Part shown: in pieces, positions 7,152 to 14,622 of the stretch | How the letters are laid out: each line of letters starts with the position of its first letter | Position numbering within the stretch: position 1 is the first letter of the stretch | Origin: a virus | IMG/VR virus record: IMGVR_UViG_3300023108_002883 | Location: 1 to 35,443 of that record | Reading direction: 5' to 3' (one strand) | DNA length: 35,443 bases | Notes under the pieces: model-generated | The model's input: only the letters and a program-made list of their open reading frames with translations | Database searches by the model: none | What the model was told of the DNA's origin: nothing | Position numbers and translations under genes: made by a program

Positions 7152-9023
7152 TTATTCTCCACTATGTAGTAATTGTGAAATAGACATAACCTTATCGAGC
7201 ATAGCCACCCCCAGAATATCAAATTTAATAATACCAATAGATTCCAAGTCTTGCATTTCCATGCCAGCTATTGTTGTCTTGTTTTTTGTATCATAAATCA
7301 TGGGACAGATATTATTTAGGTTGTGACTACTAATAACTACACCGGCAGCATGTTTTGACTGATTTGATTTGGTGCCCTCTAATCTAATAGCTTGCTCAAA
7401 TCTTTTGGCAAGGGGACCCTTCAGTGTATTGTCTTTTTCATCAATATAGCACCATTCTTTTAGCTTATCGGCGTTATTCTCTAGAGCCCATCTAATAATA
7501 GAGGCTTCGCCACCATCTTCTTTCATTTCTTGTAATTCATCGGCTATTTTTGCTTCGTCTGGAATAAATTTTGTAATTCTGTTCATTTCATCAAAACTAA
7601 TATTTCCATATACCCTTAATACTTCTTTAAGGGCGCCTCTGCCTTTCATGGTGTTAAAAGTAATCATCTGAGACACTTTTGATTCACCATATCTATTTCT
7701 AATATACGATATGATTTCTTCTCTTTTATTGATTGGTACATCCACATCTATATCTGGCATAGAGATTCTGTCTTTAGTATTTCTTCCAGAATTATAAAAT
7801 CTTTCAAATATAAGATCATATTTTATTGGGTCTATAGATGTTATGCCTATTAAATAGGACACTAAGCACCCAGCGGCACTGCCTCTGCCTGGACCAGCTA
7901 ACCATCCACGAGATTTAATATAGTTAACAATATCCGCAACAATTAAGAAATAACTAGAAAGGTCAGCTCCCTGTAAAACTTCTAATTCTTTTTTGATGCG
8001 TTCTACATAAATATTATGGTCTTCTTTTGGTATATGATTTGCAATTTTTTCCTGCCATCCATTTCTACATAATTGCCTTAGATATTCATCTGGATTCTGA
8101 TTATCTGGACACTGAAATGGAGGCAATAATGGTTTGTGTAAAATATCATAATCTTCACACATGCTGTCTATATAAAGTGTATTCTCTACCTCTTCCTGGG
8201 TATGTATTTCGTTAATCTCTTTTGGATCAAGTATATAATACTTGTCAGACTTAAAAAAACATTCAAATGGTACAGATTCTTCGTTGACAATTTTTTTATT
8301 AATATTGGATAGCGTAGTTTTTATATTATTGCACAACAATATTCTTTGATCTATGGCATCTTCTTGCTCTGCATAGTGTGCATCGGGTGTACAGATAATT
8401 TTGGTTTTTGTTAGCTTTCCCAGGCCTCTAACAATGTCTGTAAGCTCTTTTTGTCTGGGCATATTTTGTTGATCCATTAGTTGTGACTCAAGGAAAAAGT
8501 TATCACTTCCAAAAATTTCTTTCATCTCCGCAATAAAATCCACACATTTGCCTTTGTAGTCTGTGGGATTTTGTTCAACTATATCGGCAATATATGATCC
8601 CATATGCCCACAAAATGCAATTAAATTATTATGTGATACTATATCTTTTAGTTTACAGATAGACAATCTTGGTTTTTTATAGTAATTTTCAGGATCGTTA
8701 GATTTAGAAACGATTTGTATTAAATTTTTCCAACCTGTTAGATTTTTGGCCAGTACTATAAAATGTGTTAGGTCAATATTTTCTTTAGATTTTATACTAG
8801 AATCATCGAACGATAAATATAATTCACATCCAAGTATGGGCTTGATATTTTTAGCTTTTAGTGCGGTATGTATTTGTACAGCACCGGATATGGATCCATG
8901 GTCTGTAATGGCACAACTCGGTACTCCTATTTTATTGCACCTATTGGCTATCTGTTCAGGTCTTGACAAACCATCCAATAAAGAATAGTGGCTATGCACA
9001 TGCAAAGGTATATAGTTTTTCAT
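7152..9023 (-). CDS. DNA polymerase III alpha subunit, N-terminal half (PHP domain and palm)
   Basis: 623 residues. Residues 1-260 are a PHP domain that keeps its metal-site pattern: HVH at 8-10, TDHG near 40, CELYL near 66, CGHMGS and PDAHY near 220. Then comes the palm: GPGRGSAAG near 377 (triphosphate-binding motif), the two catalytic aspartates in PDIDVDVP near 425, and the third in IKFDILGV near 601. It stops about 20 residues later, before the fingers. A full-length bacterial DnaE continues for about 500 more residues; here they are in the gene at 4655-6277. It overlaps the nuclease before it by ATGA at 9023-9020. The phage thus carries its own replicative polymerase in two polypeptides. 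Confidence 0.93.
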   Translation of the reverse strand: MKNYIPLHVHSHYSLLDGLSRPEQIANRCNKIGVPSCAITDHGSISGAVQIHTALKAKNIKPILGCELYLSFDDSSIKSKENIDLTHFIVLAKNLTGWKNLIQIVSKSNDPENYYKKPRLSICKLKDIVSHNNLIAFCGHMGSYIADIVEQNPTDYKGKCVDFIAEMKEIFGSDNFFLESQLMDQQNMPRQKELTDIVRGLGKLTKTKIICTPDAHYAEQEDAIDQRILLCNNIKTTLSNINKKIVNEESVPFECFFKSDKYYILDPKEINEIHTQEEVENTLYIDSMCEDYDILHKPLLPPFQCPDNQNPDEYLRQLCRNGWQEKIANHIPKEDHNIYVERIKKELEVLQGADLSSYFLIVADIVNYIKSRGWLAGPGRGSAAGCLVSYLIGITSIDPIKYDLIFERFYNSGRNTKDRISMPDIDVDVPINKREEIISYIRNRYGESKVSQMITFNTMKGRGALKEVLRVYGNISFDEMNRITKFIPDEAKIADELQEMKEDGGEASIIRWALENNADKLKEWCYIDEKDNTLKGPLAKRFEQAIRLEGTKSNQSKHAAGVVISSHNLNNICPMIYDTKNKTTIAGMEMQDLESIGIIKFDILGVAMLDKVMSISQLLHSGE

Positions 9024-10066
9024 TCTGTACTTCCTGGGGCTTTGTAATGACCTACATTATACCCTGGCATCGTGTATTCGTCAACCACATTTTTCATGCC
9101 TTTGAGCTGTATGTCGTGGGCTACCTGTTCACACATTGTCATCTCATTACCAGGAGAACAAATCTGCCCATCCCTATATTCTAGTATCGGCATCACATGA
9201 TCTATGTCTTTAAAAGAATTTTTCCCATAATGGCATAATTTTGTACATTTCCAGGTTTTAGATAGTTTTGGCCTTTTGGTTTGTTTGATATGATGAAATT
9301 TTTGTCTCAATAAATCTTCTGTTTTCTGTAAATCAGATTTGTCAAAACTCATACTAAAAGGTCCACCATCATTGATAAAAAAAATAGTTACTATACAATT
9401 ATCTATTTCTGGGTATAATTTTTGTACAGCATAATAGTATATCATTAATTGAGGGTCTTTTTCTAGTTTTTCTTGTGTCTTTTCTTGTCCTGTGGCCCAG
9501 TCTAGTCTTCTTCCTGTTTTCCAGTCCACAATTTCTAAGGTGTTTGAGGATGGTCTAGTGATTAAGTCAATTGTGCCTTTGATGGCCAATTTGCCCTTAA
9601 GTGTTTCTCCATTAGATAATTTATATTCATATTCTGCCCATGGCTTATCTATAGTGATATCGAATCTCTGTTCCGGATACAGTATTTCTCTATTTCTTGG
9701 GTCAAACATACCATCGGCATATTCAATGGCTTTATATGTCCACTTTCTACAGTCTCTGAAGTCAGTTGTTGTCCATTGATGGTGCGTGAAACTAGAAGTA
9801 TAATATTGATATACTCTTTCTATTATATCATCTAGATTATAATTATAGGCATTAATTTTCCCTAAAATATCATCTTCAAAAGTCTGTTCCCCCTTTTGCA
9901 TCGTAAACTTTACGAAAGCGAGTATCTCCAGGGCCTTATGCACTATGGTGCCTTTATCTGCCTTCTTATTAGACGGAGATCTATACCCCATGACATAATC
10001 AAAGAAGTATTGTTGTTCGCACATGTTGTGCGTATTGTAACTAGAACTACGAAAATATGTAATAAT
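9020..10066 (-). CDS. RecB/Cas4-family PD-(D/E)XK nuclease, probable AUU start
   Basis: About 348 residues. The C-terminal two thirds show the RecB-nuclease order: KGTIDLI (catalytic Asp), LEIVDWKTG (Asp-x-Lys), QLMIYYYAV (Q-x3-Y motif). The N-terminal family motif, a Ser-rich start then Cys and YFFDYV, is complete only if translation begins before the ATG at 10024. The frame continues upstream through YFRSSSYNTHN to ATT/ATA codons after a stop, with no ATG/GTG/TTG. ATT at 10066 overlaps the kinase stop as TAATT, the same geometry as the TAATG junctions elsewhere in the window. CTKLC near 275 with the N-terminal Cys could bind an Fe-S cluster or zinc, as in AddB and Cas4. Likely role: end processing in replication or recombination. 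Confidence 0.88.
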   Translation of the reverse strand: MITYFRSSSYNTHNMCEQQYFFDYVMGYRSPSNKKADKGTIVHKALEILAFVKFTMQKGEQTFEDDILGKINAYNYNLDDIIERVYQYYTSSFTHHQWTTTDFRDCRKWTYKAIEYADGMFDPRNREILYPEQRFDITIDKPWAEYEYKLSNGETLKGKLAIKGTIDLITRPSSNTLEIVDWKTGRRLDWATGQEKTQEKLEKDPQLMIYYYAVQKLYPEIDNCIVTIFFINDGGPFSMSFDKSDLQKTEDLLRQKFHHIKQTKRPKLSKTWKCTKLCHYGKNSFKDIDHVMPILEYRDGQICSPGNEMTMCEQVAHDIQLKGMKNVVDEYTMPGYNVGHYKAPGSTE

Positions 10067-10803
10067 TATGATAGCACCTCTTTAAGAATTTTATCTACTT
10101 CTAATGATTGGTTATAAATATCTATTTCTCTATTATCTATGATGTAATCGAATTTATTCCAGTCATACTTGTCTTCGTCTAAAATTTGCTCACTAATATG
10201 AGATGAATTATATATATTTCTAGTTAATCTGACTACAACACCATTGTTTTTCTGAATACATTCTACCTCGTTTGGAAATCTACAATCTGTAATGATAGCT
10301 ATTTGAGGTTGATCTCTGTGTATTTTGGCTATCATAGCATCAGTCCATACGCTTTGCTTGATAGATCTAAGCATATCTGTGCCAATATACTGCATGACTT
10401 CTCTCGCTGTCATTTGTGTCTTTTTATCGGGCCAATAACAATCGACTAATTCATTTTTTTTATCATCAGCACCATAGCATTGATCATGTGTTAGGCCTAA
10501 TATGTTCATGCAAATATCTTGTTTCAGAGGGTCTGCAAAGCTATATAGTTTGATATATGGACCTAAGGTGTTAAGACATTTTGTAATAATATAGTCATTG
10601 CTATTAGTTGTACAGGGATTGAAGAGACCTGCATATTCTTTTTTGTTATATAGGTCCGATACTACTATTTCGCCATTTTCGTTAAGATTTATCTTTTTTG
10701 CTATGTTCAGATTTCCCAAATACTTAGAGTATATAAAATTAGCACAGGTATTTTTGCCAGATTGTTTTTTTCCAGAAAATGCTATAATTTTTGTATTATT
10801 CAT
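10066..10803 (-). CDS. Deoxynucleoside monophosphate kinase
   Basis: 245 residues of the P-loop phage dNMP kinase type, which phosphorylates dNMPs to feed dNTP synthesis. The P-loop is AFSGKKQSGKNTCANF at about 8-23. The middle has LYSFADPLKQDI, TAREVMQYIGTDMLR (the lid and substrate region) and AIITDCRFPNEVE near 165-180, which is the family's second acidic and Arg motif. The C-terminus IDNREIDIYNQSLE is also typical. It begins 8 bases inside the end of the primase gene. It partners the dCMP deaminase and ribonucleotide reductase further upstream. Confidence 0.87.
   Translation of the reverse strand: MNNTKIIAFSGKKQSGKNTCANFIYSKYLGNLNIAKKINLNENGEIVVSDLYNKKEYAGLFNPCTTNSNDYIITKCLNTLGPYIKLYSFADPLKQDICMNILGLTHDQCYGADDKKNELVDCYWPDKKTQMTAREVMQYIGTDMLRSIKQSVWTDAMIAKIHRDQPQIAIITDCRFPNEVECIQKNNGVVVRLTRNIYNSSHISEQILDEDKYDWNKFDYIIDNREIDIYNQSLEVDKILKEVLS
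10075..10080 (-). promoter_or_regulatory. Ribosome binding site of the RecB-like nuclease
   Basis: GAGGTG on the minus strand, inside the last codons of the kinase gene. The core GAGG ends 10 bases before ATT at 10066 and 7 bases before ATA at 10069. It supports a non-canonical start upstream of the ATG at 10024, which has no SD of its own. Confidence 0.6.
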
Positions 10804-11950
10804 GAATCAGTTGGGGTTTGATGGTTTGTTGAACTTGTTCGATTGTCATGCTGGCTATATCGGGATATTGTATTTTTATCTCGTGTACATTATATGTTCT
10901 TTCACATTTTTTTCTAATCATAGCCGCAGCTTTTCTTCCGGCTTCGTCATTGTCCATTATAGTAAATATCGTCATAGCCCCAGAAGAATCTATAATCATT
11001 TTTTGAATATCAGCTAATGACGAACCGAATATGGCTACACTATTATGTATACCTGCTTCTTCCAGTCTCCATACATTGCCTGGACTTTCTACTAAAATAA
11101 TACTATGACTATTCTTTATATGGTCTTTGGCAAACCAAAAATTATATAAGTGATTCTGTGTTTTAAAGCCACTATTATGTTTCCATTTAGAATATAGATA
11201 TTTCTTGTCTTCTGATGGACAGCTACTTGAATTATGATAGCAATTACATCTATCACATCTGTCATTTGTGGCCCTTCCCGTACAACCAACCATAAATTTA
11301 TGGTTTTGATCATATACTGGAACAACAGCCCTATTGGTCATCGGCTTATTTGCATTTTGACAATCTCCAATATCGTATTTCTCTAGAATCTCTTGGCTGA
11401 ATCCTCTATTTAGAAAATAGGCAGAAGGGATGTTAAGAGAGTTGACAATTTGGCTTCTTGGTAATTTATTTATATCGTCTTTGCGTATATTTTGTACATA
11501 CCTAACAGCATTTACGAATGTGGTCTTCTCTTTTTGTTTATTGGATACTTTAATGTCTTTTAATTTATTGCCAAGAAAGTTTTCTACAAAAGATATGGTT
11601 TCTTTGAATGTGCAAATTTTGTCCTGGTTATTGTACCATTCATATTTCATATTCGATAAACAGCCTCTCACAAAACCAAGTATTGATGGCTTAAAGATTT
11701 CTTCGCAATTATGAGTCCTGCATTTCCAGTTGCCTCGATAGCTATCTCCTACATAGTAAAGATTAAGAGCGGATGGATTATCTCCTTGATGTATAGGACA
11801 ATTCATTGCTATCATCTTATCAGATAGTTTATACTCAGAAATATTTAATATTTCCAATAGTTCTTCTATATTATCGCAAAGGCTGTCAGATAAAATCTTA
11901 AGCTTATGCTGATCATACGAATTCGATTTTGTTGCTTTCATTGTTATCAT
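10796..11950 (-). CDS. DnaG-type DNA primase
   Basis: About 384 residues. An N-terminal CHC2-like zinc finger (NCPIHQGDNPSALN then WKCRTHNCEE, residues 49-80) is followed by a middle domain with a second Cys cluster (DRCDRCNCYHNSSSCPSE, near 235). A Toprim domain comes last: SIILVESPGNVWRLEEAG with the catalytic Glu, then IFTIMDNDEAGRKAA with the DxD-type pair. It makes RNA primers for the phage fork. Starts at TTG 11953, ATG 11950 and ATG 11941 are in frame; none has a good SD. Because a consensus -10 box ends at 11953, a transcript from that promoter would begin near 11946, so ATG at 11941 would then be the start. It overlaps the helicase gene. Confidence 0.9.
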   Translation of the reverse strand: MITMKATKSNSYDQHKLKILSDSLCDNIEELLEILNISEYKLSDKMIAMNCPIHQGDNPSALNLYYVGDSYRGNWKCRTHNCEEIFKPSILGFVRGCLSNMKYEWYNNQDKICTFKETISFVENFLGNKLKDIKVSNKQKEKTTFVNAVRYVQNIRKDDINKLPRSQIVNSLNIPSAYFLNRGFSQEILEKYDIGDCQNANKPMTNRAVVPVYDQNHKFMVGCTGRATNDRCDRCNCYHNSSSCPSEDKKYLYSKWKHNSGFKTQNHLYNFWFAKDHIKNSHSIILVESPGNVWRLEEAGIHNSVAIFGSSLADIQKMIIDSSGAMTIFTIMDNDEAGRKAAAMIRKKCERTYNVHEIKIQYPDIASMTIEQVQQTIKPQLIHE

Positions 11951-13379
11951 CAATTATAAACCCATCCTGCCTGTTTGTCAAACCTCCACCAGCCATTAAT
12001 TCTAATCGTGTCTGTCCTTCTGTGATTTTAGCACACCAGCCCTTCATGTGACAATTTATATAGTCATTATCATCCAATCCTCCTCCGTGTCTGCTAATAA
12101 CAGGCAATAATTTTCTATTGCCATTATCTGGTCCATCTTCTGCAATTTCCTCGTCTGTCTTTCTTTTAAAGATGGTAAAATTACTACATAGCCATATAAT
12201 TCTATCAGAACCACTAGCAGTATCTGTACTTTCTTTCGTAATTCCGTCTCTATTTAATTGAACAAAAGCTACGATAGGTATCCCATATTGGCATGCAAAA
12301 TTATGTAATGAAGTCATCATAAATCCCAAAACCTGATATTCTTTAAGGTCTTGACTCATGCCAGCACTATCCATTAATTTTAGATAATCATAAAACACAA
12401 CACAGTCTTTCGCCTTGCCGTCTGGCAGCAAACCCACTTCTTTGACTATCCATCTTCTCATAATAGCTAACTGCTCTTCGAATGGTTTGCCCGCTATGCT
12501 TTTATGATAAAAGGGAATTTCAGACATTTTTTTAGAGCTGTCATAGATTTTTTTCTTTAAGTTTGGTGAATCTGCAAATTTTCCTGTTTCTATGCTTTGC
12601 ATATCTATTTCGGTGGACATTGCCAAAAGTCTATGGATATGGTCCTCTTTAGTCATTTCGGTATCCATATTAAGTACTGGTATATTTAATTCATTGGCGA
12701 TATAATATCCCATATTATCAGATAGTAATGTTTTGCCGGTTTTGGGTCTGGCGGCAATAACGTTGATAGTATTTTTTCTAAGTCCTCCCCCTATAGCTTT
12801 ATCAAACACAGGAAAACCAGTAGAGATACCAATTTGCTCTACCTTGTTATTTTCCAGATAATCTATATATCCTTCAATATCTTTTCCTATTGCTTCCGGG
12901 CCAGATTCATTATCATTAAGCTTAGAAGAGAAATCAAATATAGAATCTTCAGCAATACCAAGGATGGAGGTAATTGTCTCATTACCACTAATATCCAAGA
13001 TCTTATCTTGGGTCTGTTTTAAGTTGGCATGAAGATCTCTCGCTATTTCTAGTTTTTTTATCTTCGCAGCAAATTTTCTCGCATTAATCTTTTCTACAGG
13101 AAAATCCTTGATTGCTTTGATGTGTTGGGCTTCTGTTTTATTGTTAATTAAGTGGGAGAGTCCAAGTTCGTGAGATGCAGAAAATACAGAAGCGATATCT
13201 ATAGATGAACAAGCCCCTTGTTCACAAACATGCTTTAAGCATTGATACAAATATTGATTACTATCAACAGTAAATGTTGTTTCTTTTATAATATCCGACA
13301 CCTCAAGGTACACACTGTCCCCATATTGCATGATTGAGCTTAGAACAGCTCTTTCTGCAGCCGTATCGCACAGTATCAT
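11913..13379 (-). CDS. dnaB: Replicative DNA helicase, DnaB family
   Basis: 488 residues. The N-terminal DnaB domain begins MILCDTAAERAVLSSI. The RecA-like motor starts near 190 (GISTGFPVFDKAIGGGL) with Walker A AARPKTGKT near 210, the LNMDTEMTKEDHIHRL motif, a Walker B region (VVFYDYLKLMD) and the Q/N switch IPIVAFVQLNRDG. It unwinds DNA at the fork and should work with the primase encoded next. The start was set at ATG 13379, which overlaps the previous stop as TAATG and has AAAGGGG eight bases upstream; the longer frame from 13400 adds seven residues with no support. The last 70 bases carry the primase promoter. Confidence 0.94.
   Translation of the reverse strand: MILCDTAAERAVLSSIMQYGDSVYLEVSDIIKETTFTVDSNQYLYQCLKHVCEQGACSSIDIASVFSASHELGLSHLINNKTEAQHIKAIKDFPVEKINARKFAAKIKKLEIARDLHANLKQTQDKILDISGNETITSILGIAEDSIFDFSSKLNDNESGPEAIGKDIEGYIDYLENNKVEQIGISTGFPVFDKAIGGGLRKNTINVIAARPKTGKTLLSDNMGYYIANELNIPVLNMDTEMTKEDHIHRLLAMSTEIDMQSIETGKFADSPNLKKKIYDSSKKMSEIPFYHKSIAGKPFEEQLAIMRRWIVKEVGLLPDGKAKDCVVFYDYLKLMDSAGMSQDLKEYQVLGFMMTSLHNFACQYGIPIVAFVQLNRDGITKESTDTASGSDRIIWLCSNFTIFKRKTDEEIAEDGPDNGNRKLLPVISRHGGGLDDNDYINCHMKGWCAKITEGQTRLELMAGGGLTNRQDGFIIDDNNESNKIEFV
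11953..11981 (-). promoter_or_regulatory. Consensus sigma-70 promoter at the primase start, inside dnaB
   Basis: TTGACA (11981-11976) and TATAAT (11958-11953) on the minus strand, 17 bases apart, both exact. The -35 reads TTGACAAAC as in two other promoters here. The -10 is immediately before the first possible primase start, so the expected transcription start falls at about 11946 and the message would have almost no leader. Confidence 0.8.
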
Positions 13380-13744
13380 TACGAAGACCCCTTTGAACAA
13401 CAGTTATTGCATTTATATCGGTTTGCACTATCTACTAATAGTCTTTTGCTGACTGTTTCTTTTTTTCCACAGATGCAGCACTGCACATCTATTATAGTGC
13501 TTGGTCTAGATCTGGCTGTTGGTGGATATGAAGAAAGTTTTTTATCTATTGCACTATCTGATCTATGCATCTGTGCCTCTGGCATGCTATCAAATAAATT
13601 GGGTCTTGTAGAAGTTTGTTTCGCATCTTTATTTGTGATAGGATTAGTAATAGTATCGGATTCTGTTTTTTGCTCAGATTGATCTATTACATTAATCATC
13701 GCCATCATCAATTCTTTTAATTTTTGTGTATCTATGTCAGCCAT
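13379..13744 (-). CDS. Small zinc-ribbon protein upstream of the helicase
   Basis: 121 residues. A short helical N-terminus (QKLKELMMAMINVI) is followed by about 50 low-complexity Ser/Thr/Asp-rich residues. The C-terminus is a treble-clef or zinc-ribbon pattern, CCICGKKETVS then YKCNNCC (about residues 87-116). Such proteins usually bind nucleic acid or a protein partner. It is joined to the helicase gene by TAATG and may be a fork accessory factor or helicase loader, but that is inference from position. I do not recognise a named family. Confidence 0.75.
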   Translation of the reverse strand: MADIDTQKLKELMMAMINVIDQSEQKTESDTITNPITNKDAKQTSTRPNLFDSMPEAQMHRSDSAIDKKLSSYPPTARSRPSTIIDVQCCICGKKETVSKRLLVDSANRYKCNNCCSKGSS

Positions 13745-14222
13745 TTTTAATTTTATTCCTTTGAATAGAGATAATGATATCTGATAAATTTTTTATATTA
13801 TTGGCTAAATATGAAAGCCTATCCATTCTTTGTTTGGCGTATCTTTTGATTGTGTTAAGAGCATAAGCCTTTTCGTTGTGCTTAATTGCCTGGAGAGATT
13901 TTTCTACATACCCATATCCTTTATAGTTATTGATTTCATCAGCAATAACCTCTTTTATTTTTTCGTCTGACCAATTATATCTTGCTATTTCTCTATTTAA
14001 TGTTCTTTGAATATGAAAACCAAATTGAGATAATCTATAAGCGATTTCTCCACAATCGTCTGGAGTTAATTTTTCTAGCATTGAACGATTCATGGTAAGA
14101 TATTCATTCAGCTCCTCTGACGGCATGGAGTCTTCTGCATAAGAAGGCATGCCCATACTGGATTCATATTCGTCTAATATAGTATCCCAATACTGTAGTT
14201 CTTCTTTACTATTTCTATTCAT
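13737..14222 (-). CDS. Helical protein between RecA and DnaB, possible UvsY-like recombination mediator
   Basis: 161 residues, almost all predicted helix. The order is an acidic N-terminus (LDEYESSMGMPSYAED), then LTPDDCGEIAYRLSQFGFHIQRTLNREIARYNW and EINNYKGYGYVEKSLQAIKHNE, ending in a basic helix with RMDRLSYLANNIKNLSDII. The layout (a helical pair, a YxG-type turn, then a helix with conserved Arg/Lys and hydrophobics) recalls T4 UvsY, the mediator that loads the RecA-type protein onto SSB-coated DNA. Similarity is by pattern only and I cannot confirm it. Its neighbours, a PD-(D/E)XK nuclease and RecA on one side and the helicase on the other, fit such a job. It overlaps both adjacent genes by 8 bases. 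Confidence 0.7.
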   Translation of the reverse strand: MNRNSKEELQYWDTILDEYESSMGMPSYAEDSMPSEELNEYLTMNRSMLEKLTPDDCGEIAYRLSQFGFHIQRTLNREIARYNWSDEKIKEVIADEINNYKGYGYVEKSLQAIKHNEKAYALNTIKRYAKQRMDRLSYLANNIKNLSDIIISIQRNKIKNG

Positions 14223-14622
14223 TGGTCAGTCTTTCTTTCCAATCTTCTAATCCTTCATTATACGGAAGTTCTATATATCTAATATTATTTTTTTCACACC
14301 AGTATTTTTTATCTCTGTCTCTTTTTTTGTGTTTCATAAACCCCAACGAGGTTTGGTGGTAGAATTGTACAAATTTATAATGTTGTTCGCCATGAACCTC
14401 TATGCATGTTTCATTAAGTGGTAGATAAAAATCTAAAAACAATGTTTCATTTTTTCTAACTGGTATTGGAACCTCTTCTAAGACTTGCAAAGTAGGAAAT
14501 ATTTCTTTTATTAAAGATCTTGCCGTCAGATGTAGAGAAGATTTATTTATCGCTCTACCTTTGGCTATATGGCCCTTGAGAGACCACCTCTGAACATTAT
14601 CATCCAAATCAACAATATTCAT
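14215..14622 (-). CDS. PD-(D/E)XK endonuclease-like protein (Vsr/DUF559-like)
   Basis: 135 residues. The core reads FLDFYLPLNETCIEVHGEQH, giving the Asp and then the Glu-Val-His of the Vsr/DUF559 group of PD-(D/E)XK nucleases. It continues with KKRDRDKKYWCEKNNIRYIELPYNE, the basic helix and following strand of that fold. The N-terminal 60 residues lack a recognised domain. It is wedged between recA and the possible mediator gene, overlapping both by a few bases, so a recombination, repair or resolution role is plausible. A free-standing mobile endonuclease is possible but the tight operon packing argues against recent insertion. Confidence 0.8.
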   Translation of the reverse strand: MNIVDLDDNVQRWSLKGHIAKGRAINKSSLHLTARSLIKEIFPTLQVLEEVPIPVRKNETLFLDFYLPLNETCIEVHGEQHYKFVQFYHQTSLGFMKHKKRDRDKKYWCEKNNIRYIELPYNEGLEDWKERLTNE

